A program made the translations under genes and the position numbers. A model generated the notes under the pieces. That model had not been told where the DNA came from and ran no database searches. It saw only the letters and a list, made by a program, of their open reading frames with translations. A stretch of 6,692 nt of DNA, taken from NCBI GenBank assembly GCA_017561285.1, contig JAFZDG010000325.1:1-6692 (forward strand), read 5' to 3'. Shown piece by piece: positions 1 to 6,692 of the stretch. The stretch is from Bacteroidaceae bacterium (GTDB taxonomy: Bacteria; Bacteroidota; Bacteroidia; Bacteroidales; Barnesiellaceae_A). The first letter of the stretch is position 1. Every line of letters starts with the position of its first letter.

Positions 1-419
1 ATAGCTTTCAAGGCAACCACCATCTGTATAGTAGTACAATTGGGATTGGCAATAATACCACGAGGACGCACCAAAGCATCATCGCCATTCACTTCGGGAA
101 CAACCAAAGGCACATCATCGTCCATACGGAAAGCACTTGAATTATCAATCATTATCGCACCATGACGTGTTATGGTCTCGGCATACTCTTTCGATGTGTC
201 ACCACCGGCCGATGTAAAGGCGATATCAACGCCCTTAAAGTCATCGTTATGTTTCAACTCACGAACGGTTATCTCCTTGCCTCTGAAAGTGTATGTCGTT
301 CCGGCACTTCGCGAAGAACCAAACAACAGCAACTCATCGATAGGAAAATTACGCTCTTCGAGCACTCTCAAAAATTCTTGTCCTACAGCGCCACTGGCAC
401 CTACAATAGCTACTTTCAT
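1..419 (-). CDS. asd: Aspartate-semialdehyde dehydrogenase, N-terminal part (3' end outside window)
   Basis: This enzyme reduces L-aspartyl-4-phosphate to L-aspartate-4-semialdehyde with NADPH, the branch-point step to lysine/diaminopimelate, threonine and methionine. Reading the minus strand from ATG at 419 gives 139 open codons to the window edge. The protein opens with a Rossmann nucleotide-binding start, [15 protein letters not shown] (GxxGxxG at residues 7-13), followed by FGSSRSAG (33-40), DNSSAFR (92-98) and VPEVN (107-111). The active-site motif NPNCTT is at 125-130, with the catalytic cysteine at residue 128. These are classic Asd signatures. Family members are usually about 330-340 residues, so a little over half lies beyond position 1. 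It follows the flippase gene by 77 bases on the same strand and has its own TACCTTTG promoter element, so it can be expressed independently. The family assignment is firm; nothing can be said of the C-terminal dimerisation domain. Confidence 0.95.
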   Translation of the reverse strand, partial: MKVAIVGASGAVGQEFLRVLEERNFPIDELLLFGSSRSAGTTYTFRGKEITVRELKHNDDFKGVDIAFTSAGGDTSKEYAETITRHGAIMIDNSSAFRMDDDVPLVVPEVNGDDALVRPRGIIANPNCTTIQMVVALKA

Positions 420-453
420 TTTCAGTTTTTCGTTTTTATGTTTTTTGAAGGCG

Positions 454-461
454 CAAAGGTA
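454..461 (-). promoter_or_regulatory. Bacteroidota -7 promoter element for asd
   Basis: Read on the minus strand this is TACCTTTG, a full match to the Bacteroidota -7 consensus TAnnTTTG, 34 bases before the asd ATG. That would give a leader of roughly 25-30 bases. No good -33 TTTG is found at the expected spacing: a TTTG at 477-474 is only 12 bases away, which is too close. The call rests on the -7 element and its position. Confidence 0.6.
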
Positions 462-474
462 CATTTTTTTGTAC
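459..474. repeat. Small inverted repeat overlapping the asd promoter
   Basis: GTACA (459-463) and TGTAC (470-474) are perfect inverted arms around a run of six T. The left arm overlaps the TACCTTTG element and the right arm lies in the promoter spacer. In that position the palindrome could be an operator, but 5-base arms around a homopolymer can arise by chance in AT-rich DNA. Confidence 0.3.
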
Positions 475-496
475 AAATATGCCCTATAATTTTACT

Positions 497-1975
497 TTAT
501 CGTTTAAACACTCGCAACAAGCCCTCGGTTCTGACAGCCACTCCTATATACACACACAGTAACAATGCACGCCACACAATACGCCACAAGGGGGGCTCGA
601 TAGGCACAAACATTCCGAGGGCAAATATTACGGCGGTTAATATAACATATCCTCCCATTTTGCGCAAAGGATAGGCTATGGGATAACGCTTACGACCTAC
701 TGCATAACTAAGTACAAGCATCACACCATTGCATGCCACTGTTGCCCAAGCACACGCCACATAGCCATATACAGGTACCATCAGCACGATAACGGCAACC
801 GTAATGATACAACCTATTACGGTAAAGAGTGTACCCCAATAGGTCTGGTCGTTGAGTTTAAACCAAAACGAGAGATTGAAATACAATCCAAACAAAAACT
901 CGCCCGCCATAACGATAGGCACAACTCGCAAGCCTTCATAATAGGCCGGCGATACAAGATACTTGAATACATCTTCCAAATAGAATGATACACCCAAGTA
1001 TATCAGCAGCGAGAAGATTGTAAAATAGAGAGTCGTAACGGCATTACTACTACGATCATCGGCCTCTCTGTTGCGCTTGAATATAAACGGCTCAATGGCA
1101 TAGCGATAGGCTTGTATAAACATAACCATCACTACAGCTATCTTGAAACAGGCTCCATATATACCCAACTGCATCGTTGCCTCGGCCTTGTCGGCAAAGA
1201 GGAACGGAAATAGAATCTTATCGACCGATTGATTGAGAATGCCGGCTATACTTATGCCCAATATAGGTATGGCATAGGGCAACATACGGCGCATCAGTGG
1301 CAAATCTATACGATAGCTGAAGCCCCGAAATTCCTTGTTGAGCATAACCATATTGGCAATAGAGGTAATGACATTCGATACCAGAATATATCCTACCCCG
1401 TAATCGGGTTTATAAAACCACTCTATAGCTTGCGGTGTATGACGATATATAAGAGGACATACTATCAAAAAGAATATGTTGAGCAGAATGTTTAGTGCTA
1501 TATTGGCCAATTTTATACCCGCAAATTTCCAAGCCTTCTCTTCACACCGCAGTCGTGCAAAAGGCAGGCTGCTTATCGCATCAAGAGCTACTATAAAAAT
1601 AAGCATTCCCACATATTCGGGATGCGTGGCATAGCCCAGAAATTCGCTGATGGGATGCAAGAATGCAAAGCCCAACGTAGCAAAGAGAGATGAAAGGACA
1701 ATAACACTCAACAGCGAATTGGCATACACTCGCATAGGCTCATGTTCGTCCCGGCGGGTGGAGAAACGAAAATAGGTCGTTTCCATACCAAACGTCAGAA
1801 AGGCCAATAACAATGCTGTCCAACCGTACAAATTGGTTACAATTCCATACTCGCCCGGTGAGGCCAAGACACGCACATACATAGGCACTAACAGCCAGTT
1901 GAGAAATCGCCCGACTATGCTGCTAAGACCATACACTACGGTATCTTTGGCCAATCCTTTCAGTCCACTACTCAT
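497..1975 (-). CDS. Oligosaccharide/polysaccharide flippase (MATE/MOP-superfamily membrane protein)
   Basis: This 492-residue protein is almost entirely hydrophobic and consists of about 12-14 membrane helices. Examples lie near residues 11-36, 44-68, 85-108, 121-140 and 155-174, with a further series up to about 480. The start, with an amphipathic [19 protein letters not shown] followed by a helix ending in the [10 protein letters not shown] segment, and the loop [10 protein letters not shown] (62-71) are typical of Wzx-like flippases of the MOP superfamily. These move undecaprenyl-linked sugars across the inner membrane for LPS, capsule or other surface glycans. The substrate cannot be read from sequence. 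A lipid II flippase is a less likely alternative. The ATG overlaps the ruvB stop as ATGA (1975-1972), so translation is probably coupled to ruvB and no separate promoter is needed. It contains a C6 run (590-595) but reads through intact. Length and ends look complete. Confidence 0.88.
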   Translation of the reverse strand: MSSGLKGLAKDTVVYGLSSIVGRFLNWLLVPMYVRVLASPGEYGIVTNLYGWTALLLAFLTFGMETTYFRFSTRRDEHEPMRVYANSLLSVIVLSSLFATLGFAFLHPISEFLGYATHPEYVGMLIFIVALDAISSLPFARLRCEEKAWKFAGIKLANIALNILLNIFFLIVCPLIYRHTPQAIEWFYKPDYGVGYILVSNVITSIANMVMLNKEFRGFSYRIDLPLMRRMLPYAIPILGISIAGILNQSVDKILFPFLFADKAEATMQLGIYGACFKIAVVMVMFIQAYRYAIEPFIFKRNREADDRSSNAVTTLYFTIFSLLIYLGVSFYLEDVFKYLVSPAYYEGLRVVPIVMAGEFLFGLYFNLSFWFKLNDQTYWGTLFTVIGCIITVAVIVLMVPVYGYVACAWATVACNGVMLVLSYAVGRKRYPIAYPLRKMGGYVILTAVIFALGMFVPIEPPLWRIVWRALLLCVYIGVAVRTEGLLRVFKR

Positions 1976-3006
1976 ACTTCATCGCCAAACAACCCACCCC
2001 ATCCGGCACGTGTGCGACCTAAATGCGTATAGGCAAGATCGGTCACTTCACGACCTCGTGGAGTACGTTTGATAAATCCCTCTTTGATAAGAAATGGCTC
2101 ATACACCTCTTCGAGTGTGCCGGGATCTTCGCCCAATGCCGTAGCAATAGTGGTCAGTCCTACAGGGCCTCCTTTAAACTTATCAATGATGGTTGTCAAT
2201 ATCTTGTTATCTATTTCATCCAAACCATACTTATCTATATTGAGAGCCTCTAATGCATAGCGTGCTATCTCTATATCTATACGGCCGGTTCCTTTTACCT
2301 GTGCAAAGTCTCGTACTCTACGCAACAAGGCATTACAGATACGAGGTGTACCACGACTGCGCATCGCCACTTCTACGGCTGCTTCGTGGGTACAGGGCAC
2401 TTGCAACAACCGAGCCGAACGCTCCACAATCTTGCACAGCACATTATGGTCGTAGTACTCCATATGGCAATTGATTCCAAAGCGGGCACGCAACGGGCTG
2501 GTAAGCAATCCGCTACGAGTAGTAGCGCCCACCAGAGTAAAGGGATTGAGCGTGAGTTGTATAGAGCGTGCGCCCGGACCTTTGTCTATCATAATATCTA
2601 TACGATAGTCTTCCATAGCCGAGTAGAGATACTCCTCTACAACAGGGCTGAGACGGTGTATTTCGTCAATAAATAGTACATCGTTCGGCTCAAGCGATGT
2701 AAGCAATCCGGCCAAATCGCCGGGCTTATCGAGTACCGGACCCGATGTCACCTTAAAGCCCACACCCAACTCATTGGCTATAATATTGGCCAACGTTGTC
2801 TTACCCAATCCGGGTGGGCCATGCAACAATACATGGTCGAGCGGTTCTTCACGCATGCGAGCTGCCATCGTAAAGACTCGTAGATTTTCTATAATCTTAT
2901 CTTGTCCGCTGAAGTCATCAAACGACAAGGGGCGCAGAGCTTTTTCAAACTCTCTCTCATTGTCGCCATAACGGCTACTGCGTATATCGAAATTATCGTC
3001 AGTCAT
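1972..3006 (-). CDS. ruvB: Holliday junction branch migration ATPase RuvB
   Basis: RuvB forms hexameric rings that, with RuvA, drive branch migration of Holliday junctions before RuvC cuts them. The 344-residue protein is full length for the family. It shows [11 protein letters not shown] (25-35) and Walker [10 protein letters not shown] (63-71), which binds ATP. Walker B LFIDEIH (111-117) carries the catalytic acidic pair D114/E115. Sensor 1 is [17 protein letters not shown] (161-177), including the arginine-finger region around R173. Sensor 2 is [16 protein letters not shown] (219-234). The C-terminal winged-helix DNA-binding domain includes [15 protein letters not shown] (280-294) and the closing RTPRGREVT (314-322). 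ruvA and ruvC are not beside it, which is common outside the proteobacteria. It is first in a two-gene unit with the overlapping flippase and has its own promoter about 20-50 bases upstream. Confidence 0.98.
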   Translation of the reverse strand: MTDDNFDIRSSRYGDNEREFEKALRPLSFDDFSGQDKIIENLRVFTMAARMREEPLDHVLLHGPPGLGKTTLANIIANELGVGFKVTSGPVLDKPGDLAGLLTSLEPNDVLFIDEIHRLSPVVEEYLYSAMEDYRIDIMIDKGPGARSIQLTLNPFTLVGATTRSGLLTSPLRARFGINCHMEYYDHNVLCKIVERSARLLQVPCTHEAAVEVAMRSRGTPRICNALLRRVRDFAQVKGTGRIDIEIARYALEALNIDKYGLDEIDNKILTTIIDKFKGGPVGLTTIATALGEDPGTLEEVYEPFLIKEGFIKRTPRGREVTDLAYTHLGRTRAGWGGLFGDEV

Positions 3007-3026
3007 ACTGCAATGTCAATTATGCG

Positions 3027-3058
3027 CAAAAGTAGCTTTTTTCTCATACATTCGCAAC
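3027..3058 (-). promoter_or_regulatory. Probable promoter of the ruvB-flippase unit
   Basis: On the minus strand, TACTTTTG (3034-3027) matches the Bacteroidota -7 consensus TAnnTTTG. Twenty bases upstream is GTTG (3058-3055), a three-of-four match to the -33 TTTG. The -7 element lies about 20 bases before the ruvB ATG at 3006, giving a short leader. Both elements and their spacing are seen directly; activity is inferred. Confidence 0.6.
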
Positions 3059-3118
3059 TCGTACGACCTTTTATTTGACACTACTCATTGGCTTTTCGAT
3101 GACACAGCTACAAAAGTG

Positions 3119-3951
3119 TTACTCATCTATTTGTAATATCTGCAATGGTATATTGGATAGCTTCGAGGCTATTACAGCATACGAACTATAGAAGCAACCA
3201 TATATGCGCGCTGTGCGAGAGAGCAACCACATCTCTTTCACAGCATCTTTCATACCGGCTACGCTTGTGCGGCTACAATCGGCATCGTAGGTCAAAATTC
3301 GGTCACCGTAACGCTTGCGTAGCAATGCTTTGGTTGCAAAATCATCGGTTGCAACATAAAAATTAACATCGGCGCAAGACGCTATCTCACGCTCTATGGC
3401 ATCTTCAAAAAGTGACAAAGGCGATTTCTGTATTGAGGGACCATTATCGGTGCGCCGGATATGAATGCCCACTGTCGTAGGCTTGAAATATCGCGCTACA
3501 TACTCTTCTACAGCAGTAAGAATATCGGGTACAGGAATAAAATTTTGGGATAGCGATGAATAATAATCGCCAAATTCATGACAGCTCTCCATAACTACTC
3601 GCCTACCTTTTCTGATGGTATCTTCCAAGAGACCTTGCTCTCTGAGCTTTACGAAGTCCGATGTATAAATGCGAGTGTCGAAATAATGTGGGGCTATTAT
3701 ATATGGCAACCACAATGTGTGCCTACGAGGTGAACGATATACAAAGCGGTCTAAAAAGCCGCCATTTTCTATCGTAACTAACTCATAATTGGGGGGGTAA
3801 ATAGGGCATCATAAGGTGCGTTCAATTCTCTGTTGCTAAACCATTTTACTCTCAAACGCGAACCTTCAGCCTTTGCAAACTCAATGGCAGCATTCAGCGC
3901 TCGCATTCTGTTGGCCAATCCGCCATAGGGCGTAATAACAATTTCATTCAT
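3119..3951 (-). pseudogene. Fucosyltransferase-like glycosyltransferase, frameshifted in a homopolymer run
   Basis: Two minus-strand fragments belong to one gene. The first starts at ATG 3951 and encodes 57 residues including TPYGGLANRMRALNAAIEFA, the GGLxNRM nucleotide-sugar-site start of fucosyltransferase-type enzymes. It stops at TAG 3780-3778. The second, in another frame, runs through NYELVTIENGGFLDRF and continues to TAA at 3119. It carries VGIHIRRTDN (HxRRxD, the donor-binding arginine motif), FYVATDD and a late FYSSYAVIAS segment. Adding one C to the C7 tract at 3797-3791 joins them into 277 residues, with HIRRTD at 164-169 and ATDD at 201-204. Such motifs occur in the GT11, GT23 and O-fucosyltransferase group; the exact family and acceptor are unclear. 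The second fragment has only a TTG as a possible start, inside conserved sequence, so it is not an independent gene. It lies 41 bases after the acetyltransferase, probably on the same transcript. The state could be a true pseudogene, a phase-OFF variant or a base-calling error. Confidence 0.8.
3791..3797. repeat. G7 homopolymer (C7 on the coding strand) at the frameshift point
   Basis: Seven consecutive G lie about 50 codons into the glycosyltransferase gene and are the longest G/C run in the window. Eight would restore the frame (TPPNYELV), whereas seven gives TPPIMS and a stop. Short G/C runs near the 5' end of surface-glycan genes are known slipped-strand phase-variation sites in other bacteria; here this is only a possibility. 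Confidence 0.75.
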
Positions 3952-3992
3952 ATTTATATTTCATAGAATTAAAACAATATTGCACCAATATA

Positions 3993-4493
3993 TTAATCTT
4001 CACGATACCACTCATACGCTATGCGTTTGTCGCCATTGCGCGAGAGGGTAATAATACCACTGCGAACAAATCCTTGCCGTTCGATAGCTTGCAACATCGT
4101 TGCATTATCGCGATGCGTATCTACACGCAAATAGTGATGTTTTTCCTTGCACCAGGCAAAGCAACAATCGGCTACTCCCTTAACTCGACCATTCGAGGCC
4201 AGACGGTGTACTACTCCATATGGCTCATCATACCGCCAAGCGCCATCTTCTATATGAGCATAGGTGGGTTCTACTGCTATATCGAACGAAAAAACAGCAA
4301 CAGGCTCCTCATTATACTCCACGATATAAAAGTGACCGGCATCAATTTCATCACAGATGAGTTGCCTCGGCGGATAATCGTCACCCCATTGAGAGGTATT
4401 ACCCACTTTATACATATATGACTTGGCAGCCTCGAAAATAGCCATTATAATATCCAGTTCGGCCGCCAATGCACGTCTTATTTTCATACGCAT
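3993..4493 (-). CDS. GNAT-family N-acetyltransferase
   Basis: This is a GCN5-related acetyltransferase that transfers acetyl from acetyl-CoA to an unidentified amine. From ATG 4493 it has 166 residues and starts MRMKIRRALAAELD, the usual first beta strand and helix of the fold. The core reads HFYIVEYNEEPVAVFSF (54-70) and EPTYAHIEDGAW (75-86). The segment VHRLASNGRVKGVA (95-108) is a degenerate form of the acetyl-CoA pyrophosphate loop. It is followed by LRVDTHRDNATM (122-133) and ERQGFVRSGI (138-147), typical of Bacteroidota GNAT proteins. The frame is open upstream to an ATG at 4553, but a complete promoter lies inside that extension (4539-4509), so a start at 4493 or 4487 (MKIRRA) is preferred. 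It probably shares a transcript with the glycosyltransferase 41 bases downstream. The family call is firm; the substrate is unknown. Confidence 0.85.
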   Translation of the reverse strand: MRMKIRRALAAELDIIMAIFEAAKSYMYKVGNTSQWGDDYPPRQLICDEIDAGHFYIVEYNEEPVAVFSFDIAVEPTYAHIEDGAWRYDEPYGVVHRLASNGRVKGVADCCFAWCKEKHHYLRVDTHRDNATMLQAIERQGFVRSGIITLSRNGDKRIAYEWYRED

Positions 4494-4508
4494 ATCACTA
4501 TTATTACA

Positions 4509-4539
4509 CAAAGATAGCGATATGCGAGAGGAGAACAAA
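4509..4539 (-). promoter_or_regulatory. Promoter of the acetyltransferase-glycosyltransferase unit
   Basis: On the minus strand TTTG (4539-4536) is followed after exactly 19 bases by TATCTTTG (4516-4509). Both are full matches to the Bacteroidota -33 and -7 elements at good spacing, making this the best promoter in the window. Transcription would start near 4503, leaving about 10 bases before ATG 4493 or 16 before ATG 4487. This decides against the upstream ATG at 4553. Confidence 0.72.
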
Positions 4540-4553
4540 ATAAACTCGTTCAT

Positions 4554-4816
4554 TTTTTATCCCGACCAAGCTATCTTGGGTGTAACCAAAGTTGCGAGAA
4601 ACGAGCGAGAAATATGAAGTTTACTTCGATACTTTTCACAGCGAGTGAAATACATCTTCGAGTTTCACCTCAAAGATAAACACTTTGTAACATACCGGGC
4701 ATCATTTGTAATATTTTTTTATTTATGGCAAAAAAAATTTCTTTTTTCTATTTTTATTTCTCAATTTTATTTTCATATCTTTGCTGCCAACAAAAAACAC
4801 TTAATTCTATACTATT
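4554..4816. other. Divergent intergenic region with small repeats and AT-rich tract
   Basis: No gene is visible. The left half holds several short repeats. CCAAG/CTTGG is a hairpin at 4566-4579. GCGAGAAA occurs twice, 11 bases apart (4594-4601 and 4605-4612). GAAGT/ACTTC is a near-palindrome at 4616-4627. TTTCAC (4634-4639), GTGAAA (4645-4650) and TTTCAC (4663-4668) could pair in two mutually exclusive ways. A minus-strand TATCTTTG (4678-4671) could be a second, distal promoter for the acetyltransferase, though no -33 accompanies it. The right half, about 4705-4775, is very rich in A and T runs and leads into the ald promoter. Operator function is inference only. Confidence 0.4.
4776..4783 (+). 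promoter_or_regulatory. Bacteroidota -7 promoter element for ald
   Basis: TATCTTTG matches the consensus TAnnTTTG exactly and lies 33 bases before the ald ATG, predicting a leader of about 25 bases. The region 19-21 bases upstream is pure A/T/C with no TTTG, so the -33 element is weak or absent. The long T and A runs upstream may act like an UP element. Confidence 0.65.
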
Positions 4817-5920
4817 ATGATTATTGGTATTCCTAAAGAAATTAAAAACAACGAAAATCGTGTTTCTTTAACTCCCGCCGGTGCCAAAGAGCTTGTTGCT
4901 CATGGCCACACAGTATATGTACAACACACTGCTGGTGAAAACAGTGGTTTTCCCGATGAAGCATATGTTGCTGCAGGCGCTACCATCCTTCCCACTATCG
5001 AAGATGTGTATGCTATTGCCGAAATGATTATCAAGGTTAAAGAACCTATCAAACCCGAATATAAACTTGTTCGCAAAGGTCAACTCCTCTTTACATATTT
5101 CCACTTTGCATGCGATCGCGAATTGACCGAGGCTATGTTGGAAAGTGGCGCAACTTGCTTGGCTTACGAAACTGTTGTTGACCGCAATGGTGGTCTCCCC
5201 TTGCTTATTCCTATGAGTGAGGTTGCCGGTCGTATGTCGGCTCAAGAAGGCGCTCGCTTCTTGGAGAAACCTCAAGGTGGTCGTGGCGTATTGCTGGGTG
5301 GTGTACCGGGCGTTAAACCCGCCAAAGTATTGGTATTGGGCGGTGGTATCGTAGGTACAAATGCCGCTCTTATCGCTGCCGGTTTTGGTGCAGATGTTAC
5401 GTTGTGCGACATCTCATTGCCTCGCTTGCGCTACCTCAGCGAAACAATGCCCAAAAACGTAAAAACGCTCTACTCTTCACGCTACAACATTGAACAAGAG
5501 TTGCCTACTACCGACCTCGTTATCGGTGCTGTACTTATACCCGGTGCCAAGGCTCCTCACCTCATCACTCGCGATATGCTCAAATTGATGCGTCCCGGCA
5601 CAGTGCTTGTCGATGTCGCTATCGACCAAGGTGGTTGCTTCGAGACATCACACCCCACTACACACGCCGAGCCTATCTTCGAGGTTGATGGTGTTGTACA
5701 CTATTGTGTTGCCAATATACCCGGTGCAGTACCTTGCACATCGACTCTCGCACTCACAAATGCAACTCTCCCCTACGCCATTAAATTGGCCGATATGGGT
5801 TGGGAAGCTGCTTGTCGCGCCGATGCCGGTCTTGCAAAGGGCTTGAACGTTGTAGATGGCAAAGTTACCTTCCCCGGCGTTGCCGAAGCATTCGGTATGG
5901 AATGCCACGCTGCTTTGTAA
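4817..5920 (+). CDS. ald: Alanine dehydrogenase
   Basis: This enzyme catalyses the reversible reaction L-alanine + NAD+ + H2O to pyruvate + ammonium + NADH, linking alanine use or ammonium assimilation to central carbon metabolism in the cytoplasm. The 367-residue length is normal for the family (about 370). It begins [20 protein letters not shown]. The key residues of characterised alanine dehydrogenases are present at the same numbers: R15 and K75 (VKEPI) for pyruvate binding, H96 (FHFACD) and D270 (VDVAIDQGG) for catalysis. The Rossmann loop is [12 protein letters not shown] (173-184), with D198 at the end of the next strand where NAD specificity is set. [14 protein letters not shown] (133-146) is the conserved helix start between domains. 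The gene is monocistronic, with its own promoter upstream and a strong terminator just after it, and is divergent from the acetyltransferase. Identification is very secure. Confidence 0.97.
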   Translation: MIIGIPKEIKNNENRVSLTPAGAKELVAHGHTVYVQHTAGENSGFPDEAYVAAGATILPTIEDVYAIAEMIIKVKEPIKPEYKLVRKGQLLFTYFHFACDRELTEAMLESGATCLAYETVVDRNGGLPLLIPMSEVAGRMSAQEGARFLEKPQGGRGVLLGGVPGVKPAKVLVLGGGIVGTNAALIAAGFGADVTLCDISLPRLRYLSETMPKNVKTLYSSRYNIEQELPTTDLVIGAVLIPGAKAPHLITRDMLKLMRPGTVLVDVAIDQGGCFETSHPTTHAEPIFEVDGVVHYCVANIPGAVPCTSTLALTNATLPYAIKLADMGWEAACRADAGLAKGLNVVDGKVTFPGVAEAFGMECHAAL

Positions 5921-5943
5921 AAAAAACACAAATACAAAAGCAT

Positions 5944-5983
5944 AAGATGCTGTGCCAGTCGAGGCGCAGCATCTTTCGTTTTT
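5944..5983 (+). terminator. Intrinsic terminator of ald
   Basis: The arms AAGATGCTGTGCC (5944-5956) and GGCGCAGCATCTT (5963-5975) form a 13-base-pair stem with a single G-U pair around a 6-base loop. The stem is followed by TCG and five T (5979-5983). It begins 24 bases after the ald stop. It should separate ald from the downstream regulator gene, which is on the same strand. Confidence 0.9.
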
Positions 5984-6057
5984 ATAAATACTATAGCACC
6001 GCTGCTGCTTTATTTACACTATTAATATAACTACTCCCCTCAACTATATTTTTCAGG

Positions 6058-6130
6058 CAAAATCGTGTATGGGACTTTGCATAATTATGAGTGCCGGTGT
6101 ATATCCGATTTTGATATTACGCAATAATTG
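6058..6130 (+). promoter_or_regulatory. Palindrome-rich leader upstream of the HTH regulator (possible operator)
   Basis: The DNA between the ald terminator and the regulator contains three kinds of symmetry. CATAATTATG (6080-6089) is a perfect 10-base palindrome. CAATAATTG (6122-6130) has CAAT/ATTG arms around one base. CAAAATCG (6058-6065) and CGATTTTG (6106-6113) are perfect 8-base inverted arms 40 bases apart, enclosing the first palindrome. XRE regulators often bind such sites near their own promoter, so autoregulation is plausible. No clean TAnnTTTG promoter is seen here; TAAAGTTG at 6168-6175 is a one-mismatch candidate, but it would place the transcript start at or just past the ATG. 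Confidence 0.35.
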
Positions 6131-6177
6131 ACTATATTGGTATAGCAAAACCATTTAAATAAGTCAATAAAGTTGCT

Positions 6178-6645
6178 ATGGATGATAAAAATAGAGAGTG
6201 TAATGCTCAATGGGTTTATTCGGGTGCGGAGTTGAAGCGGTTTTTGAAGCTGCACAATATCTCTTATAAGGAGGCTGCTGCGATGTTGGGTATTGATAAA
6301 AATACGGTTGGCAAGGCTGTGCGCGGCGGTAATCTCAACATCAACATCATTCTTCTCATCTGCAATAGATATGACTTGGATATTCGTGACTTCTTTAAGC
6401 AGTTGGTTGCAGAGAATAGGGATAACGAAAACCATTATTTTAGTACAGATATTTCTGCCATACCGACGGCTATCTGCGCCGAAGAGGATTTAAATTATAA
6501 AAAATCTAAAAACATAGAGGATCGGATTGAGAATTTCACCCATTCGCTCCGGCAGATGCAAGAACTCATATCGGGACTCAACGATAAGTTGAGCGAAGGG
6601 TATCGTATGCTCGATGAACTGAAAAAATCGGGCAATCAACAATAG
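6178..6645 (+). CDS. XRE-type helix-turn-helix transcriptional regulator with C-terminal coiled coil
   Basis: This 155-residue, probably cytoplasmic DNA-binding protein has two parts. Residues 16-73 form a five-helix XRE/Cro-like domain: SGAELKRFLKLHNIS (helix 1), YKEAAAMLGID (helix 2), KNTVGKAVRGG (recognition helix 3), then NINIILLICNRYDLDIRDFF (helices 4-5). A polar linker at about 80-110 follows. Residues 111-150 are charged and heptad-like (NIEDRIENFTHSLRQMQEL, then LNDKLSEGYRMLDELKK) and are probably a coiled coil for dimerisation. There is no peptidase, sensor or toxin domain. The start ATG 6178 is chosen because the fold begins soon after it. It lies behind the ald terminator, so it is a separate unit, perhaps with the possible gene at 6666. 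The target is unknown. The family fold is clear; the exact role is not. Confidence 0.8.
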   Translation: MDDKNRECNAQWVYSGAELKRFLKLHNISYKEAAAMLGIDKNTVGKAVRGGNLNINIILLICNRYDLDIRDFFKQLVAENRDNENHYFSTDISAIPTAICAEEDLNYKKSKNIEDRIENFTHSLRQMQELISGLNDKLSEGYRMLDELKKSGNQQ

Positions 6646-6665
6646 CTTACCGCAGTGCGAGTGTA

Positions 6666-6692
6666 ATGGAACGTACAGAATTCTACGGTCGG
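6666..6692 (+). CDS. Possible start of next gene (cut by window end)
   Basis: An ATG 20 bases after the regulator's stop opens nine codons, MERTEFYGR, to the window edge with no stop. The short gap on the same strand fits a gene co-transcribed with the regulator. Nine residues are too few to identify a family, and a chance ATG is possible. Confidence 0.3.

Noticed and set aside
590..595. C6 run in the flippase as a second phase-variation tract
   Set aside because: The run is shorter, lies near the 3' end (EPPLW), and the gene reads intact to a normal C-terminus.
162..674. Plus-strand open frame of 170 codons across the asd start and flippase end
   Set aside because: It runs antisense through asd, the asd promoter and the flippase 3' end, and its translation has no recognisable domain.
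3007..3118. Invertible promoter segment between the glycosyltransferase and ruvB, as in Bacteroides surface loci
   Set aside because: No pair of inverted repeats of useful length flanks a promoter here; only a short TGACAC direct repeat was seen.
3119..3715. A free-standing 198-residue gene starting at TTG 3715
   Set aside because: The frame continues upstream through conserved-looking sequence to the C run, and the missing N-terminal motif GGLANRM sits in the adjacent frame. It is the 3' part of a broken gene.
4566..4579. Hairpin CCAAG-CTAT-CTTGG as an intrinsic terminator
   Set aside because: The stem is only 5 base pairs and no T-run follows it on either strand.
4868..5275. Minus-strand open frame of 135 codons inside ald
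   Set aside because: It is fully antisense to a strongly conserved ald region, with no promoter and no domain; a shadow of ald codon use.
6085..6435. Minus-strand open frame of 116 codons overlapping the regulator
   Set aside because: It is antisense to the HTH domain, with no family resemblance and no promoter on that strand.

Overview
The window looks like chromosomal DNA of a Bacteroidota member, most likely order Bacteroidales. The genes are preceded by the Bacteroidota sigma-factor signature (-7 element TAnnTTTG, seen as TATCTTTG, TACTTTTG and TACCTTTG) instead of E. coli-type -10 boxes, and no strong Shine-Dalgarno sequences are visible. The base composition is moderate, with AT-rich intergenic stretches. 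I see no insertion sequence, tRNA, rRNA or CRISPR array.

Layout. Positions 1-4493 are all on the minus strand, so read from right to left. First comes a GNAT acetyltransferase (4493-3993), then a fucosyltransferase-like glycosyltransferase broken by a one-base frameshift in a run of seven G (3951-3119). These two probably share one transcript. Next are ruvB, the Holliday-junction motor (3006-1972), and a membrane flippase of the polysaccharide-export type (1975-497) whose start codon overlaps the ruvB stop. Last is the N-terminal 139 codons of asd, aspartate-semialdehyde dehydrogenase (419-1), with its own promoter. Positions 4817-5920 on the plus strand encode alanine dehydrogenase, transcribed divergently from the acetyltransferase and closed by a clear intrinsic terminator. 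A small XRE-type HTH regulator with a C-terminal coiled coil follows (6178-6645), and a possible next gene starts at 6666 and runs off the window.

Functional reading. Most of the window is housekeeping: recombination (ruvB), lysine/threonine/methionine and cell-wall precursor synthesis (asd), interconversion of alanine and pyruvate (ald) and lipid-linked glycan export (flippase). No pathway joins them all. The most interesting point is the glycosyltransferase. Adding one C to the C7 tract (coding strand) joins two fragments into a 277-residue protein with both expected family motifs. The tract is therefore a candidate for phase variation, a recent inactivating mutation, or a sequencing error. 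I found no convincing evidence of a wholly new multi-gene system.
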